Shown: positions 1 to 11,430, counted from the stretch's first letter. The stretch: DNA of 64,000 bases from Aegilops tauschii subsp. strangulata (GCF_002575655.3 NC_053035.3:89057322-89121321), one strand, 5' to 3'. Made by a program: numbers and translations. Notes: generated by a model not told the origin, from the letters alone.

Positions 1-423
1 CTGGACCAGAAAGAAAAAGAGGTTGATCCACTCAAATTTTTAAAAGAACATCACTGGGTTTTTGCATGAAGTTGCATTATATGCATCTCCTGACATCCCC
101 AAACACTTGGAAGAATTTTTAGAAGGATATTTAAATAGGTTGTAGTGCAAAAAGGGGCTCCAAATTTATGAAAGATCATTATAAAAGAATAAAGCTCATG
201 AAAAATAATTATGCAAATAAATCCACTGATAAAGAATTGATTTTATAAAGAGGGCATACAAGTCCAATAATACATTTGGAAAGTTTCCACTAGAGGTAAA
301 ATCTCACAATATTAAAGAGAAGAGGGGTTCTGAAATCAAAGGAGAAATCCAGAAAAATAAAACTTTTATTTCCTGGCAAAATTTTAATTTATTAAACAAG
401 GTCAAAAATTTTGGGGTGTTACA
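1..423 (-). repeat. LTR fragment of a Tekay/Del-like gypsy element (tentative)
   Basis: This AT-rich stretch has no credible coding sequence. It ends at 423 in ggggtgttaca, the complement of a TGTAACACCCC start, which is a common first motif of chromovirus (Tekay/Del) LTRs in grasses. The terminal motif is directly visible; the family is inferred. It could be either end of an LTR, since such LTRs have near-symmetrical termini, so the strand is a guess. The left part lies outside the window. Confidence 0.4.
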
Positions 424-976
424 CCTTGACAAAGCCCTTGTCATCAGGGGCGAGGCTACAGTAACAAGCCACCGACAAGACCCCCAGGCGGTGGGGCCGG
501 CCTGTCGGCCAAGAGGCCGACAGCTGGCGGGACCCACCAGTCGGCGGGCCCCAGCGATCGGCGGAGAAGCCGGCGAATACAGACACTGACAGCTAGGACC
601 CGCGTCCAGCCGGATTACCATTCTACCCCTGGGGGGTAGGCCTATATAAACCCCCCAGGACACCCATGCAAAGGGTTGATCGCTGAGAGTTTTAGACACC
701 GCGTAGAGAGAAAAGGAGAGCTAGCCTTGCCCTTCTTCTTCCTCTAGCCAAACAGCTCAAGGAGCCACTTGTAGCCACTTGTGTTGATCTAGTGATCATG
801 CGGAGACCCCGCAGAGCAGGACTAGGGGTATTATCTCCACGGAGAGCCCCGAACTTGGGTAAGATTCGCCGGCGTGCATGTCTTCGCCTTATCCCGTTTC
901 CAGGCACCGACGATGTCTTACTGACTCCCACAATGATAAGCCACCCGTTGGCATATGTCGCACCTACCACCCAACA
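424..976 (+). repeat. Truncated gypsy LTR (3' part)
   Basis: A GC-rich segment with the same architecture as the LTR at 11384-12376. Both have a 'ccattctacccctgg'-like block, a TATA box followed by a run of C, a purine-rich leader, and a 'gcaggactaggggt.ttatctc' block before the 3' end. It ends in ...cccaaca at 976, directly against a truncated copia LTR. The beginning of the LTR is missing. The open frames here are LTR shadows, not genes. Related to, but not the same subfamily as, the 11384 LTR. Confidence 0.55.
641..650 (+). promoter_or_regulatory. TATA box of the gypsy LTR
   Basis: The sequence cctatataaa is followed by cccccagga. The same arrangement (cctataaaac then ccccagga) occurs in the related LTR at 12021. 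The shared position relative to the downstream LTR blocks supports it as the LTR promoter core. Confidence 0.5.
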
Positions 977-2502
977 GGTTTCCTGACCATGGACATTGGA
1001 TGTCGTTGATAACGGGATCACATCATTAGGAGAATGATGTGATGGACAAGACCCAATCCTGGGCATAGCACAAGATCTTGTAGTTCGTCTGCTAAAGCTT
1101 TTCTAATGTCAAGTATCATTTCCTTAGACCATGAGATTGTGCAACTCCCGGATACCGTAGGAATGCTTTGGGTGTGCTAAACATCACAACGTAATTGGGT
1201 GGATATAAAGGTACACTACAGGTATCTCCGAAACTGTCTGTTGGGTTGGCACGAATCGAGACTAGGATTTGTCACTCCGTATGACGGAGAGGTCTCTGGG
1301 CCCACTCGGTAATGCGTCATCATAATGAGCTCAATGTGACTAAGTAGTTAGTCGCAGGATCATGCATTATGAAATGAGTAAAGTGACTTGCCGGTAACGA
1401 GATTGAACGAGGTATTGGGATACCGACGATAGAATCTCGGGCAAGTAACGTACCGATTGACAAAGGGAATTGTATACAGGATTGATTGAATCCCCGACAT
1501 CGTGGTTCATCTGATGAGATCATCATGGAACATGTGGAAGCCAACATGGGTATCCAGATCCTGTTGTTGGTTATTGGCCAGAGAGCTGTCCCGGTCATGT
1601 CTGCATGATTCCCGAACCCGTAGGGTCTACACACTTAAGGTTCGGTGACGCTAGAGTTGTTATGGGAATTAGTGTGCAGTTACCGAATGTTGTTTGGAGT
1701 GCCGGATGAGATCCCGGACATCACGAGGATTTCCAGAATGGTCCGTAGGTGAAGATTTATATGTGGGAAGTCCTATTTTAGCCACCGGAAAATGTTCAAG
1801 GAAGGTTCTAGAAGGTTCCAGGGTGGGGCCCACCTGCATGGGGGGACCCACATGAACGTGGTTAGTGGGGGCAAGGCCCCACACCCCTGGTCAAGGCGCA
1901 CCAAGATCCCCGTTAGAAGGAATTAGATCATATCCCGAAGGGATAAGATCAAGATCCCTAAAAAAGGGGGATAACAATCAGTGGGGAAGGGAAATGATGG
2001 GATTTCATTCCCCCGCCTTTGCCAATGCCCAAATGGACTTGGAGGGCAAGAAACCAGCCCCCTCCAACCCTATATATAGTGGGGTGGCGCATGGGAGCCG
2101 CACCCCTTTCCCTAGCGCAGCCCTCTCCCTTCCCAACACCTCCTCCTCCGTAGTGCTTGGCGAAGCCCTGCCGGAGACCTGCAAGCTCCACCACCATGTC
2201 GTCGTCCTGCCGGAGCTCTCCCTCAACTTATCCTCTCCCCTTGCTGGATCAAGAAGGAGGAGACGTCCCCGGGCTGTACGTGTGTTGAACGCGGAGGCGC
2301 CGTTGTTCGGCGCTTAGATCGGAATCAACCGCGATCTGAATTGCTACGAGTACGACTCCTTCATCCGGGTTCTAGTAACGCTTCCGCATCACGATCTTCA
2401 AGGGTATGAAGATGCACTCCCCTCTCTCTCGTTGCTAGTCTCTCCATAGATTGATCTTGGTGATGCGTAGAAATTTTTTAATTTCTGCAACGATCCCCAA
2501 CA
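977..2502 (+). repeat. 5' LTR of copia element 1, missing its first 188 bp
   Basis: It aligns from its first base (ggtttcctgacc) with position 7846 of the 3' LTR and runs to CCCAACA at 2502, where the primer-binding site follows. A TATA-like tatatata lies at 2071-2078, in the place where BARE1-type LTRs carry their promoter. Short open frames at 1865-2317 are repeated in the 3' LTR and are not genes. Confidence 0.85.
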
Positions 2503-2516
2503 GTGGCATCATGAGC
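2503..2516 (+). other. Primer-binding site, copia element 1
   Basis: Right after the LTR the sequence reads gtggcatcatgagc. This matches, with small changes, the TGGTATCAGAGC complement of initiator tRNA-Met used by plant copia elements. It primes minus-strand cDNA synthesis. Confidence 0.7.
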
Positions 2517-3959
2517 TAGGTCTATGCGTAGTTTCTATGCACGAGTAGAACACAAGTTGTTGTGGGCGTCGATTTTGTCAATTTACTTGCCGTTACTAGT
2601 CTTATCTTGATTCGGCGGCATCATGGGATGAAGCGGCCCGGACCGACCTTACACGCACGCTTACGTGAGACAGGTTCCACCGACTGACATGCACTAGTTG
2701 CATAAGGTGGCTAGCGGGTGTCTGTCTCTCCCACTTTAGTCGAATCGGATTCGATGAAAAGGGTCCTTATGAAGGGTAAATAGAAATTGGCATATCACGT
2801 TGTGGTTTTGGCGTAGGTAAGAAACGTTCTTGCTAGAAACCTATAGCAGCCACGTAAAAAACTTGCAACAACAATTAGAGGACGTCTAACTTGTTCTTGC
2901 AGCATATGCCGTGTGATGTGATATGGCCAAAAGGATGTGATGAATGATATATGTGATGTATGATATTGATCATGTTCTTGTAATAGGAATCACGACTTGC
3001 ATGTCGATGAGTATGACAACTGGCAGGAGCCATAGGAGTTGTCTTAATTTGTTATATGACCTGCGTGTCAATGAAAATGCCATGTAATTACTTTATTTTA
3101 TTGCTAACCGTTAGCCATAGTAGTAGAAGTAATAGTTGGCGAGACAACTTCATGAAGACGCGATGATGGAGATCATGGTGTCATGCCGGTGACGATGATG
3201 ATCATGGCGCCCCAAAGATGGAGATCAAAAGGAGAAAAATGATATTGGCCATATCGTGTCACTATTTGATTGCATGTGATGTTTATCATGTTTTTACATC
3301 TTATTTGCTTAGAACAACGGTAGCATAAATAAGATGATCCTCATAAAATTTCAAGAAAGTGTTCCCCCTAACTGTGCATCGTTGCGAAAGTTCGTTGTTT
3401 CGAAGCACCACGTGATGATCGGGTGTGATAGATTCTAACGTTCGCATACAACGGGTGTAAGCCAGATTTACACATGCAAAACACTTAGGTTGACTTGACG
3501 AGCCTAGCATGTACAGACATGGCCTTGAAACACAAGAGACTGAATGGTCGAACATGAGTCGTATAGTGGATACGATCAACATGAAGATGTTCACCGATGA
3601 TGACTAGTCCGTCACGTGATGATCGGACACGGCCTAGTTGACTCTGATCATGTATCACTTAGATGACTAGAGGGATGTCTATCTGAGTGGGAGTTCATTA
3701 AATAATTTGATTAGATGAACTTAACTATCATGAACATAGTCAAAAGGTCTTTGTAAATTACGCCGTAGCTCATGCTTTGGTTCTACTGTTTTAGATATGT
3801 TCCTAGAGAAAATTTAGTTGGGAGTTGACAGTAGCAATTACGCAAACTGGGTTCATAAACTGAGGAGTGTCCTCATTGCTGCAGAGAAGGATTATGTCCT
3901 TAATGCACCGCTCAGTGTGCTGAACCTCGAGCGTCGGTTGTGGATGTTGCGGACATCTG
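2517..3959 (+). other. Untranslated leader of copia element 1
   Basis: Between the primer site and gag there is about 1.4 kb without a credible gene. A long leader is usual for this copia group. The reverse-strand frame at 3301-3594 is a shadow: the matching leader of the second copia element (23450-24615) does not preserve it. Confidence 0.55.
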
Positions 3960-5032
3960 ACATACATGTTTTGATGACTACATGATAGTTCAGTGCGTAA
4001 TGCTAAATGGTTTAGAATTGAGGCACCAAAGACGTTTTTGAAACATCACAAAACATATGAGATGTTCCAAGGACTGAAATTGGGATTTCAGGCTAGTGCC
4101 CACGTCAGGAGGTATGACACCTCTGACAAGTTTCTTGAGCCTGCAAACTAAGGAGAAAAGCTCAATCGTTGAGCATATGCTCAGATTGTATGAGTGCTAC
4201 AATCACTTGAATCGAGTGGGAGTTAATCTTCCAGATGAGATAGTGATGGTTCTCCAAAGTCACTGCCACCAAGCTACTAGAGCTTCGTGATGAACTATAA
4301 CATATTAGGGATAGATATGATGATCTTCGAGCTATTCACGACACCGCGAAAGTAGAAATTAAATAGGAGCATCAATTGTTGATGATTAGTAAAACCACTA
4401 GTTTCAAGAAGGGCAAGGGCAAGAAAGGGATACTTCATGAAACGGCAAATCAGTTGCTGCTCTAGTGAAGAAACCCAAGGTTGAACCCAAATCCAAGACT
4501 AAGTGCTTCTGAAATAAGGGGAACGGTCACTGAAGCAGAACTACCCTAGATACTTGGTAGATGAGAAGGCTACCCAAGGTTTACTTTACTAGTACTCCTA
4601 GTAGCACCGGGGTATGAAAATACCGGTTCAGTTGCTAAGTGTTAGTAACTTGATATAAAAAGCTACGGAATAAACAGGAGACTAGCTGAAGGTGAGATGA
4701 CGATATGTGTTGGAAGTGTTTCCAAGGTTGATGTGATCAAGGATTGCATGCTCCCTCTACCATCAAGATTTGTGTTAAACCTAAATAATTGTTATTTGGT
4801 GTGTGCATTGAGCATAGACATGATTGGATTATGTTTATCGCAATACGGTTATTCATTTAAGGAGAATATTGGTTACTCTGTTTATTTGAATAATACCTTC
4901 AATGGTCTTGCACCTAAAATGAATGGTTTATTGAATCTCGATCGTAGTGATACACATGTTCATGCCAAAAGATATAAGATAGTAATGATAGTACCACATA
5001 CTTGTGGCACTGCCTTTTGAGTCATATTGGTA

Positions 5033-5208
5033 TAAAACGCATGAAGAAGCTCCATGTTGACGGATCTTTGGACTCAGTCGTTTTTTTTAAGTTTGAGACA
5101 TGTGAACCATGTCTATTGGTTTATACGCATGAAGAAACTCCATGCAGATGGATCGTTTGGACTCACTTGATTTTGAATCACTTGAGACATGCAAATCATA
5201 CCACATGG
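5033..5208 (+). repeat. 88-bp imperfect tandem duplication in the integrase region
   Basis: The block beginning acgcatgaagaagctccat at 5037 recurs at 5125 as acgcatgaagaaactccat, followed in both by a Gly-Ser-Leu-Asp-like segment and a 'cacttgagacatg'-type end. The related copia copy has a single version (RMKKLHADGLLES, 21761-22108, reverse strand), so this is a local duplication in a dead element. Confidence 0.6.
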
Positions 5209-7397
5209 GAAAGATTACTGAAAGGCCTCGTTTTCAGTGAGATGAAACAAGGGAGCAACTTGTCGGAAGTAATACATTTGATGTTTGCAATCCAATGAGT
5301 GCTGAGGCACGCAGTGAATATCGTTATGCTCTTACTTCACAGATGATTTGAGTAGATTCTAAGTATATTTACTTGATGAAACACAAGTCTGAATTATTGA
5401 AAGGTTCAAGTAATTTTAGAGTGAATTTGAAGATCGTTGTGACAAGAAGATAAAATGTCTATGATATGATCATAGAGATGAATATCTGAGTTACGTGTTT
5501 GGTACACAATTAAGACATTGTGGAAATTGTTTCACAACTAATGCCGCCTGGAACACCATAGTGTGATGGTGTGTCCGAACATCATAGCTGCGCCCTATTG
5601 GATGTGGTGCATACCATGATGTCTCTTATCGAATTACCACTATCGTTTATGGGTTAGGCATTAGAGACAACCGCATTCACTTTAAATAGGGCACCACATA
5701 ATTCCGTTGAGATGACACCGTATGAACTATGCTTTAGAGAAACCTAAGCTGTCAGTTCTTAAAAGTTTGGGCCTGCGACGCTTATGTGAAAAAGGTTTAG
5801 CCTGATAAGCTCGAACCCAAAGCGGATAAATGCATCTTCATAGGACACCCAAACAGTTGGGTATACCTCCTATTTCGGATCCGGAAGCAAAAGTGATTGT
5901 TTCTAGAAATGGGTCCTTTCTCCAGGAAAAGTTTCTCTCGAAAAAATTGGGTGGGAGGATGGTGGAGACTTGATGAGGTTATTGAGCCGTCACTTCAACT
6001 AGTGTGTAGCAGGGCACAAGAAGTTGTTCCTGTAGCACCTACACCAATTGAAGTGGAAGCTGATGATAGTGATCATGAAACTTCGGATCAAGTCACTACC
6101 AAACCTCGTAGCCCGACAAGGATGCGTACTATTTTAGAGTGGTACGTAATCCTGTCTTGGAGGTCATGTTGCTAGACAACAATGAACCTACGAGCTATGG
6201 AGAAGCGATGGTGGGCCCGGATTCCGACAAATGGCTCAAGGCCATAAAATCCGAGAGGATCCACGTGTGAAAACAAAGTATAGACTTTGGAAGAACTACT
6301 TGATGGTCATAAGGCTATTGGGTACAGATGGATTTTAAAAGGAAGACAGACAATGATGGTAAGTATCACCATTAAGAAAGCTCGACTTGTTGTTAAGATG
6401 TTTTCCGACAAGTTCAAGGAGTTGACTACGGTGAGACTTTCTCACTTGCAGCGATGCTAAGAGTCTGTTGGAATTATATTAGCAGTTACTGCATTATTTA
6501 TGAAATCTTGCAGATAGGATGTCAAAACATTGTTTCCTCCATGATTTTCTTGAGGAAAGGTTGTATGTGATACAACCAGAAGGTTTTGTCAATCCTGAAA
6601 TACGCTAACAAGTATGCAAAGCTCTAGAAAATCCTTCTAAGGACTGGAGTAAGCATCTCGGAGTTCGAATGTACACTTTGATGAGATGATCAAAGATTTT
6701 GGGTTTATACAAGGTTTATGAGAAACTTGTATTTCCAAAGAAGTGAGTGGGAGCACTATAGAATTTTTGATGAGTATATGTTGTTATCATATTGTTGATC
6801 AGAAATGATGTAGAATTTCTGGAAAGCATACAGGGTTATTTGAAAAGTGCTTTTCAATGGAAAAACTGGATTAAGCTACTTGAACATTGAGCATCAAGAT
6901 CTATATGGATAGATAAAAAATCGCTTAATAGTACTTTCAAATGAATACATACCGTGACAAGATTTTGAAGGAGTTCAAATAAGATCAGCAAAGAAGGAGT
7001 TCTTGGTTGTGTTATAAGGTGTGAGCATTGAGTGAGACTCAAGATCTGACCATGACAGAAGAGAGAGAAAGGACGAAGGTCATGCCCTATGCTTTAGACA
7101 TAGGCTCTACAGTATGCTATGCTGTGTACCGCACCTGAAGTGTGCCTTGACATGAGTCAATCAAGGGGTTAAAGAGTGATCCAGGAATGGATCACATGAC
7201 AGCGGTCAAACTTATCCTTAGTAACTTGTGGACTAAGGAATTTTCTCGATTATGGAGGTGGTAAAAGAGTTCGTCGTAAAGGGTTACGTCGATGCAAACT
7301 TTGACACTAATCCGGATGACTCTGAGTAGTAAACCGGATTCGTATAGTAGAGCAGTTATTTGAAATAGTTCCAAGTAGCGCATGGTAGCTACATCTA

Positions 7398-7489
7398 GTC
7401 CCGTGTGGAAGGGCTCTCGCTCAACGGATCAAAGGTACGCCGGGGATAACAGGCTGATGACTCCCAAGAGCTCTTATCGACGGAGTCGT
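7398..7489 (+). other. rrn26 fragment: Insert resembling mitochondrial large-subunit rRNA (domain V)
   Basis: About 92 bp inside the copia RNase H region read as large-subunit rRNA, not retrotransposon. They include ctcgctcaacggatcaaagg, cggggataacaggctgat and ctcttatcgacggagtcgt, the universally conserved peptidyl-transferase-centre stretch of domain V. The bases around it (gtacgccggggataac, gatgactcccaagagctc) fit what I recall of plant mitochondrial 26S rRNA better than plastid 23S or nuclear 25S. The flanks, acatct before and caagatgacatagag after, are the expected copia coding sequence, so this is a clean insertion. It is an rRNA fragment only and cannot function. The mitochondrial source is inference from memory. 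Confidence 0.8.
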
Positions 7490-7642
7490 CAAGATGACAT
7501 AGAGATTTGTAAGGCACACACAGATCTGAAAGGTTCAGACCCGTTGACTAATAACCTCTCTCACAAGCGAGATATGATCAAACCTCATGGGTGTTGGATT
7601 CATTACAATCACATAGTGATGTGAACTACATTATTGACTCTA

Positions 7643-7657
7643 GTGCAAGTGGGAGAC
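7643..7657 (+). other. Polypurine tract, copia element 1
   Basis: gtgcaagtgggagac lies immediately before the TGTTGG start of the 3' LTR, as required for plus-strand priming. The element's coding region ends just upstream. Confidence 0.75.
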
Positions 7658-9397
7658 TGTTGGAAATATGCCCTAGAGGCAATAATAAAATGGTTATTAT
7701 TATATTTCCTTGTTCATGATAATTGTCTATTGTTCATGCTATAATTGTGTTATCCGGAAATCGTAATACATGTGTGAATACATAGACCACAACATGTCCC
7801 TAGTGAGCCTCTAGTTGACTAGCTCGTTGATCAATAGATGGTTACGGTTTCCTGACCATGGACATTGGATGTCGTTGATAACGGGATCACATCATTAGGA
7901 GAATGATGTGATGGACAAGACCCAATCCTGAGCATAGCACAAGATCGTTTAGTTCGTCTACTAAAGCTTTTCTAATGTCAAGTATCATTTCCTTAGACCA
8001 TGAGATTGTGCAGCTCCCGGATACTGTAGGAATGCTTTGGGTGTGCCAAACGTCACAACGTAACTGGGTGGCTATAAAGGTACAGTACAGGTATCTCCGA
8101 AAGTGTCTGTTGGGTTGGCACGAATCGAGACTGAGATTTGTCACTCCGTATGACGGAGAGGTATCTCTGGGCCCACTCGGTAATGCATCATCATAATGAG
8201 CTCAATGTGACTAAGTAGTTAGTCGCGGGATCAAGCATTACAAAACGAGTAAAGTGACTTGCCGGTAACGAGATTGAACGAGGTATTGGGATACCGACGA
8301 TCGAATCTCGGGCAAGTACCGTACCGATTGACAAAGGGAATTATATAGAAGATTGATTGAATCCCCAACATCATGGTTCATCCGATGATGTCATCATGGA
8401 ACATGTGGGAGCCAACATGGGTATCCAGATCCCACTATTGGTTATTGGCCAGAGAGCTGTCTCGGTCATGTCTGCATGATTCCTGAACCCGTAGGGTCTA
8501 CACACTTAAGGTTCGGTGACACTAGAGTTGTTATGGGAATTAGTGTGCAATTACCAAATGTTCTTCGGAGTCCCGGATGAGATCCCGGATGTCACGAGGA
8601 GTTCCGGAATGGTCCGGAGGTAAAGATTTATATATGGGAAGTCCTATTTTCGCCACCGGAAAATGTTCGGGATTTTTCGGTATTGTACCGGGAAGGTTCT
8701 AGAAGGTTCCAGGGTGCGGCCCACCTGCATGGGGGGACCCATATGAACGTGGGTAGTGGGGGAAGGGCCCGACACCCCTGGTCAAGGCGCACCAAGATCC
8801 CCCCTTAGAAGGAATAAGATCATATCCCGAAGGGATAAGATCAAGATCCCTAAAAAAGGGGGATAACAGTCGGTGGAGAAGGGAAATGATGGGATTTCTT
8901 TCGCGCACCTTTGCCAAAGCCCAAATGGACTTGGAGGGAAAGAAACCAGCCCCCTCCACCCCTATATATGTTGGGGAGGCGCATGGGAGCCGCACCCCTT
9001 CCCCTGGCGCAGCCCTCTCCCTCCCCAACACCTCCTCCTCCTCCGTAGTGCTTGGCGAAGCACTGCCGGAGAACTGCAAGCTCCACCACCACGCCGTCGT
9101 GCTACCGGAGCTCTCCCTCAACTTCTCCTCTCCCCTTGTTGGATCAAGAAGGAGGAGACATCCCCGGGCTGTACGTGTGTTGAACGCAGAGGCGCCGTTG
9201 TTCGGCGCTTAGCTCGGAATCAACCGCGATCTGAATCGCTACGAGTACGACTCCTTCATCCGTGTTCTTGTAACGCTTCCGCATCGCGATCTTCAAGGGT
9301 ATGAAGATGCACTCCCCTCTCTCTTGTTGCTAGTCTCTCCATAGATTGATCTTGGTGATGCGTAGAAATTTTTTAATTTCTGCAACGATCCCCAACA
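7658..9397 (+). repeat. 3' LTR of copia element 1 (complete, 1740 bp)
   Basis: It begins TGTTGGAAATATGCCC and ends CGATCCCCAACA. A TATA-like tatata is at 8963-8968, matching 2071 in the 5' LTR. Compared with the 5' LTR it carries numerous single-base differences and small indels, so the insertion is not recent. The several frames between 8699 and 9304 are LTR shadows. Confidence 0.88.
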
Positions 9398-10633
9398 CTT
9401 CCCGTGCGGCCGGCTCACCGCCGGCGCCCCCGAGATGACCCAGCTCCGGCCACGCCGCCACCTCCTCTGCCCGGCACCATTGCGCCAACGGCTCGCGTCA
9501 GCGTCCCCAAAACCGCTGCATCGTGACCGGCAACTCAAGAAATGAAGAAGACGAAACTTACCTGCACGGCGCCCTACGCCGGGATAAGTGGTCGCCCCCT
9601 CCCCTCCGCCGTCGGCAGCATGCTCCACTGAGGCAGCGCACCCAACCTGCGTAAGCGCCCGGTCGTAAGGATGCCAGATGGCGTTCATAAGCACCTCCCT
9701 CGTCGCGTCGGGGCAAATAAGAAGATGAGCAGCAGCGAAGTATGGAGACCAGGGACTCACCACGGGCGCCGGGTTCGCCTGGCTGTACGGGGCTTTCCCA
9801 AACCCCCAGTAGTCCCGCAGGTTGGCCTTGGAGATGTCGTTGACCCGGCGGGCGACCTGGTCCGCCCCCAGCCGCAAGTTCGACATGTGGTCGGGGTCCT
9901 GATGCCCGGTCACCTCGCCTATGAGATGGTTGCGCGGCTGCAGTGGCAACACTCGGCGGACGATGAAGGCGGTGATGAGGTCGGTGTCGGCGAGCCCTTC
10001 CCGCTCCTTCATCACCAACACCCGCTCGCACAGGTTGAGCACCTCCGCCACGTACGCTTGGGGTAGTAACCCCAATTCTGCTTTGTCCACGGCGGCGAGT
10101 TGACGAACGGCGGCAGATTCATGCGCTCCGCGTCGAGGTTGCGGACGTAGAAGAAAGAATTTTGCCATTTCTTGGCAGAATCCTCTAGCGGCATCTTGGG
10201 GCAGTCAGCGCCCGACCGGTTGGAGATGACAGCGGCCCTGCAATCATACATCTCTCCGACCCTCGGCCCCTGCTACTTCAAGGAAAAGAAGTGCACCTAG
10301 AGGTCGATCGATGGCTCGACCCCCAGGTACCCCTCGCAGAGAGTGACGAAGCCCGAAAGCTGCATGATGGCGCCCGCGCCAAGATGATGGGGCTGGAGCC
10401 CGAAGAACTCCAGGAAGTCAGCGGAAGAAGGTGCTCGCGGGAAGGCCAAACCCGCGTTTAAAGTGCGGGAAGAAGACCACACGCTCCATGGCCTCGGGCC
10501 GCAGCTCCCGCTCGCCCTGCGGCAAGCGCACGACGACCTCCGTCTCCCTCGGCAGGCGCCTGGTGCTGCAGAGATAGGCGACATCGTCCAAGGTGACTGT
10601 CGAGCCCATCCACGAGCCCGACGGCAGCGCCAT
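9398..10633 (-). pseudogene. Antisense accessory gene of Tat-type gypsy (PF04195-like), truncated
   Basis: Reading the minus strand, an ATG at 10633 (MALPSGSW...) opens a protein with the hallmarks of the 'putative gypsy type transposon' family: FFGLQPHHLGAGAIMQLSGFVTLCEGYLGVEP near 10310-10420, then WQNSFFYVRNLDAERMNLPP near 10110-10170, then DHMSNLRLGADQVARRVNDI near 9830-9890. The parts lie in different frames, with shifts near 10420 and 10060-10100 and a stop near 10297, so it is broken. A splice donor (GTGCAG/GTAAGT on the minus strand) lies at 9561-9562. The remaining exons were removed by the copia insertion at 9398. Function is not established in this family; the plus-strand frames here are shadows. 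Confidence 0.65.
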
Positions 10634-10788
10634 CGACGAAGACGAAGGAAAGGAAGAAAGAAGTACGGTGACGAAGCTCTGCTCAAAGCAATGGGCATTG
10701 CAGCACGCGGCGGTCGCAGGAAGCAGAGGAAGGTTGAAGAGGCAGGGGAGTGCGAGCGAGAATGGTTTCCGCTGCTCCCCTCCCCCCA

Positions 10789-10796
10789 ATTTATAG
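10789..10796 (-). promoter_or_regulatory. TATA box of the antisense accessory gene
   Basis: On the minus strand the sequence reads gggcTATAAATTgg, about 155 bp upstream of the ATG at 10633. The second Tat element in the window has an equivalent TATTTAAA 76 bp before its antisense gene, which supports independent transcription of these genes. Confidence 0.45.
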
Positions 10797-10799
10797 CCC

Positions 10800-11140
10800 A
10801 CGGTTCGAGCATGGGGAAGTGGGATCGTTTGTGCTCGCCCGTCCCACTTCCCCGCAATAACTGTGCACGTATGTGCGCAATAACTGCCTTGAGAATGGCA
10901 ACCGACTTGCGGACGCCGCAATAAATCCGCGCGCGTGGGCCAAGGGCACGTGGCCGCAGGCCCCAGCGCGTCGCCCTGTCCTGTCGCGCACGTGGCCTGT
11001 CAGGCCCCTCTGGCTTCCGGGCGCCATGTGGCGCTCGCGCGAAGCCCAAAAGATTGCCTCAAGATTCGACGGACTCCTCGGTTTCCCGCCGCTGCCGGGA
11101 TGCCGCGATCTGGCTTCTGGAAGGCACACAATGGGTGTTG
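10800..11140. other. Non-coding spacer between antisense gene and 3' tract
   Basis: GC-rich sequence with long but mutually overlapping open frames on both strands (10791-11174 reverse, 10873-11370 forward). These look like composition effects. No domain or motif is recognisable. Confidence 0.4.
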
Positions 11141-11430
11141 CCGGACCCGGCGGTAACAAAATTCGCCTCCTCAAAATGGGGAAACTGCTAAGGCCCTCCC
11201 ATCCGAAGACGGCGGACCTTCACAGCTTCGGGGACTACTGTCGGGGGGATGAACCCCGGGCAGGCAACGAAACCCGGATCCTTTTTCCGGACCCGGCGGT
11301 GACAAAATTCGCCTCCTCAAAAGGGGAAACTGCGAAGGCCCTCCCATCCAAAGACGGCGGACCTTCATAGCTTTGGGGACTACTGTCGGGGGGATGAACC
11401 CCGGGCAGGCAACAGAACCCGGATCCTTTT
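11141..11430 (+). repeat. Tandem duplication (about 146 bp, two copies) across the polypurine tract and LTR start
   Basis: The block starting ccggacccggcggt at 11141 recurs at 11287. Each copy carries 'aaattcgcctcctcaaaa', 'gacggcggaccttca', the tract ggggactac and the first roughly 45 bp of the LTR (TGTCGGGGGGATGAACCCC). So the element has two successive tract-plus-LTR-start junctions, at 11239 and 11384. The copies differ by a few substitutions and one single-base indel. Confidence 0.85.

Larger units (their letters stand above)
3960..7642 (+). pseudogene. gag-pol polyprotein remnant (copia)
   Basis: This is the decayed single polyprotein of the copia element. In order one can recognise gag (about 3960-4680, with VEHMLRLYECYNHLNRVGVNLP), the region before integrase (about 4700-5000), the GAG-pre-integrase segment (GIKRMKKLHVDG, about 5030), integrase (to about 5900), reverse transcriptase (about 6100-7000) and RNase H (about 7080-7640). 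No frame stays open for more than 107 codons in its true order, so it encodes nothing functional. The reverse transcriptase active-site region near 6775 is unrecognisable. Oddities are an 88-bp imperfect duplication in the pre-integrase part and a foreign rRNA-like insert near 7400. The family is certain from the domain order and comparison with the second copia copy in the window. Confidence 0.8.
977..9397 (+). mobile_element. BARE1/WIS/Angela-type copia retrotransposon, 5'-truncated
   Basis: A Ty1/copia element in plus orientation: truncated 5' LTR (977-2502), primer-binding site, long untranslated leader, decayed gag-pol (about 3960-7642), polypurine tract and full 3' LTR (7658-9397). The 3' LTR starts TGTTGGAAATATGCCCTAGA and ends CGATCCCCAACA, the ends known for the BARE1/Angela group. 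The first 188 bp of the 5' LTR are absent and a gypsy LTR piece abuts instead, so no target duplication can be read. On the right it interrupts the antisense gene of a Tat-type gypsy. The element is dead: gag and pol are broken by many stops and frameshifts. Confidence 0.88.

Noticed and set aside
1865..2317. Frame in the copia 5' LTR with a relative at 8886-9212
   Set aside because: LTR shadow around the promoter region; several overlapping frames on both strands share it.
9671..10066. Plus-strand 131-codon frame
   Set aside because: Shadow of the reverse-strand antisense accessory gene, whose residues match a known domain pattern.
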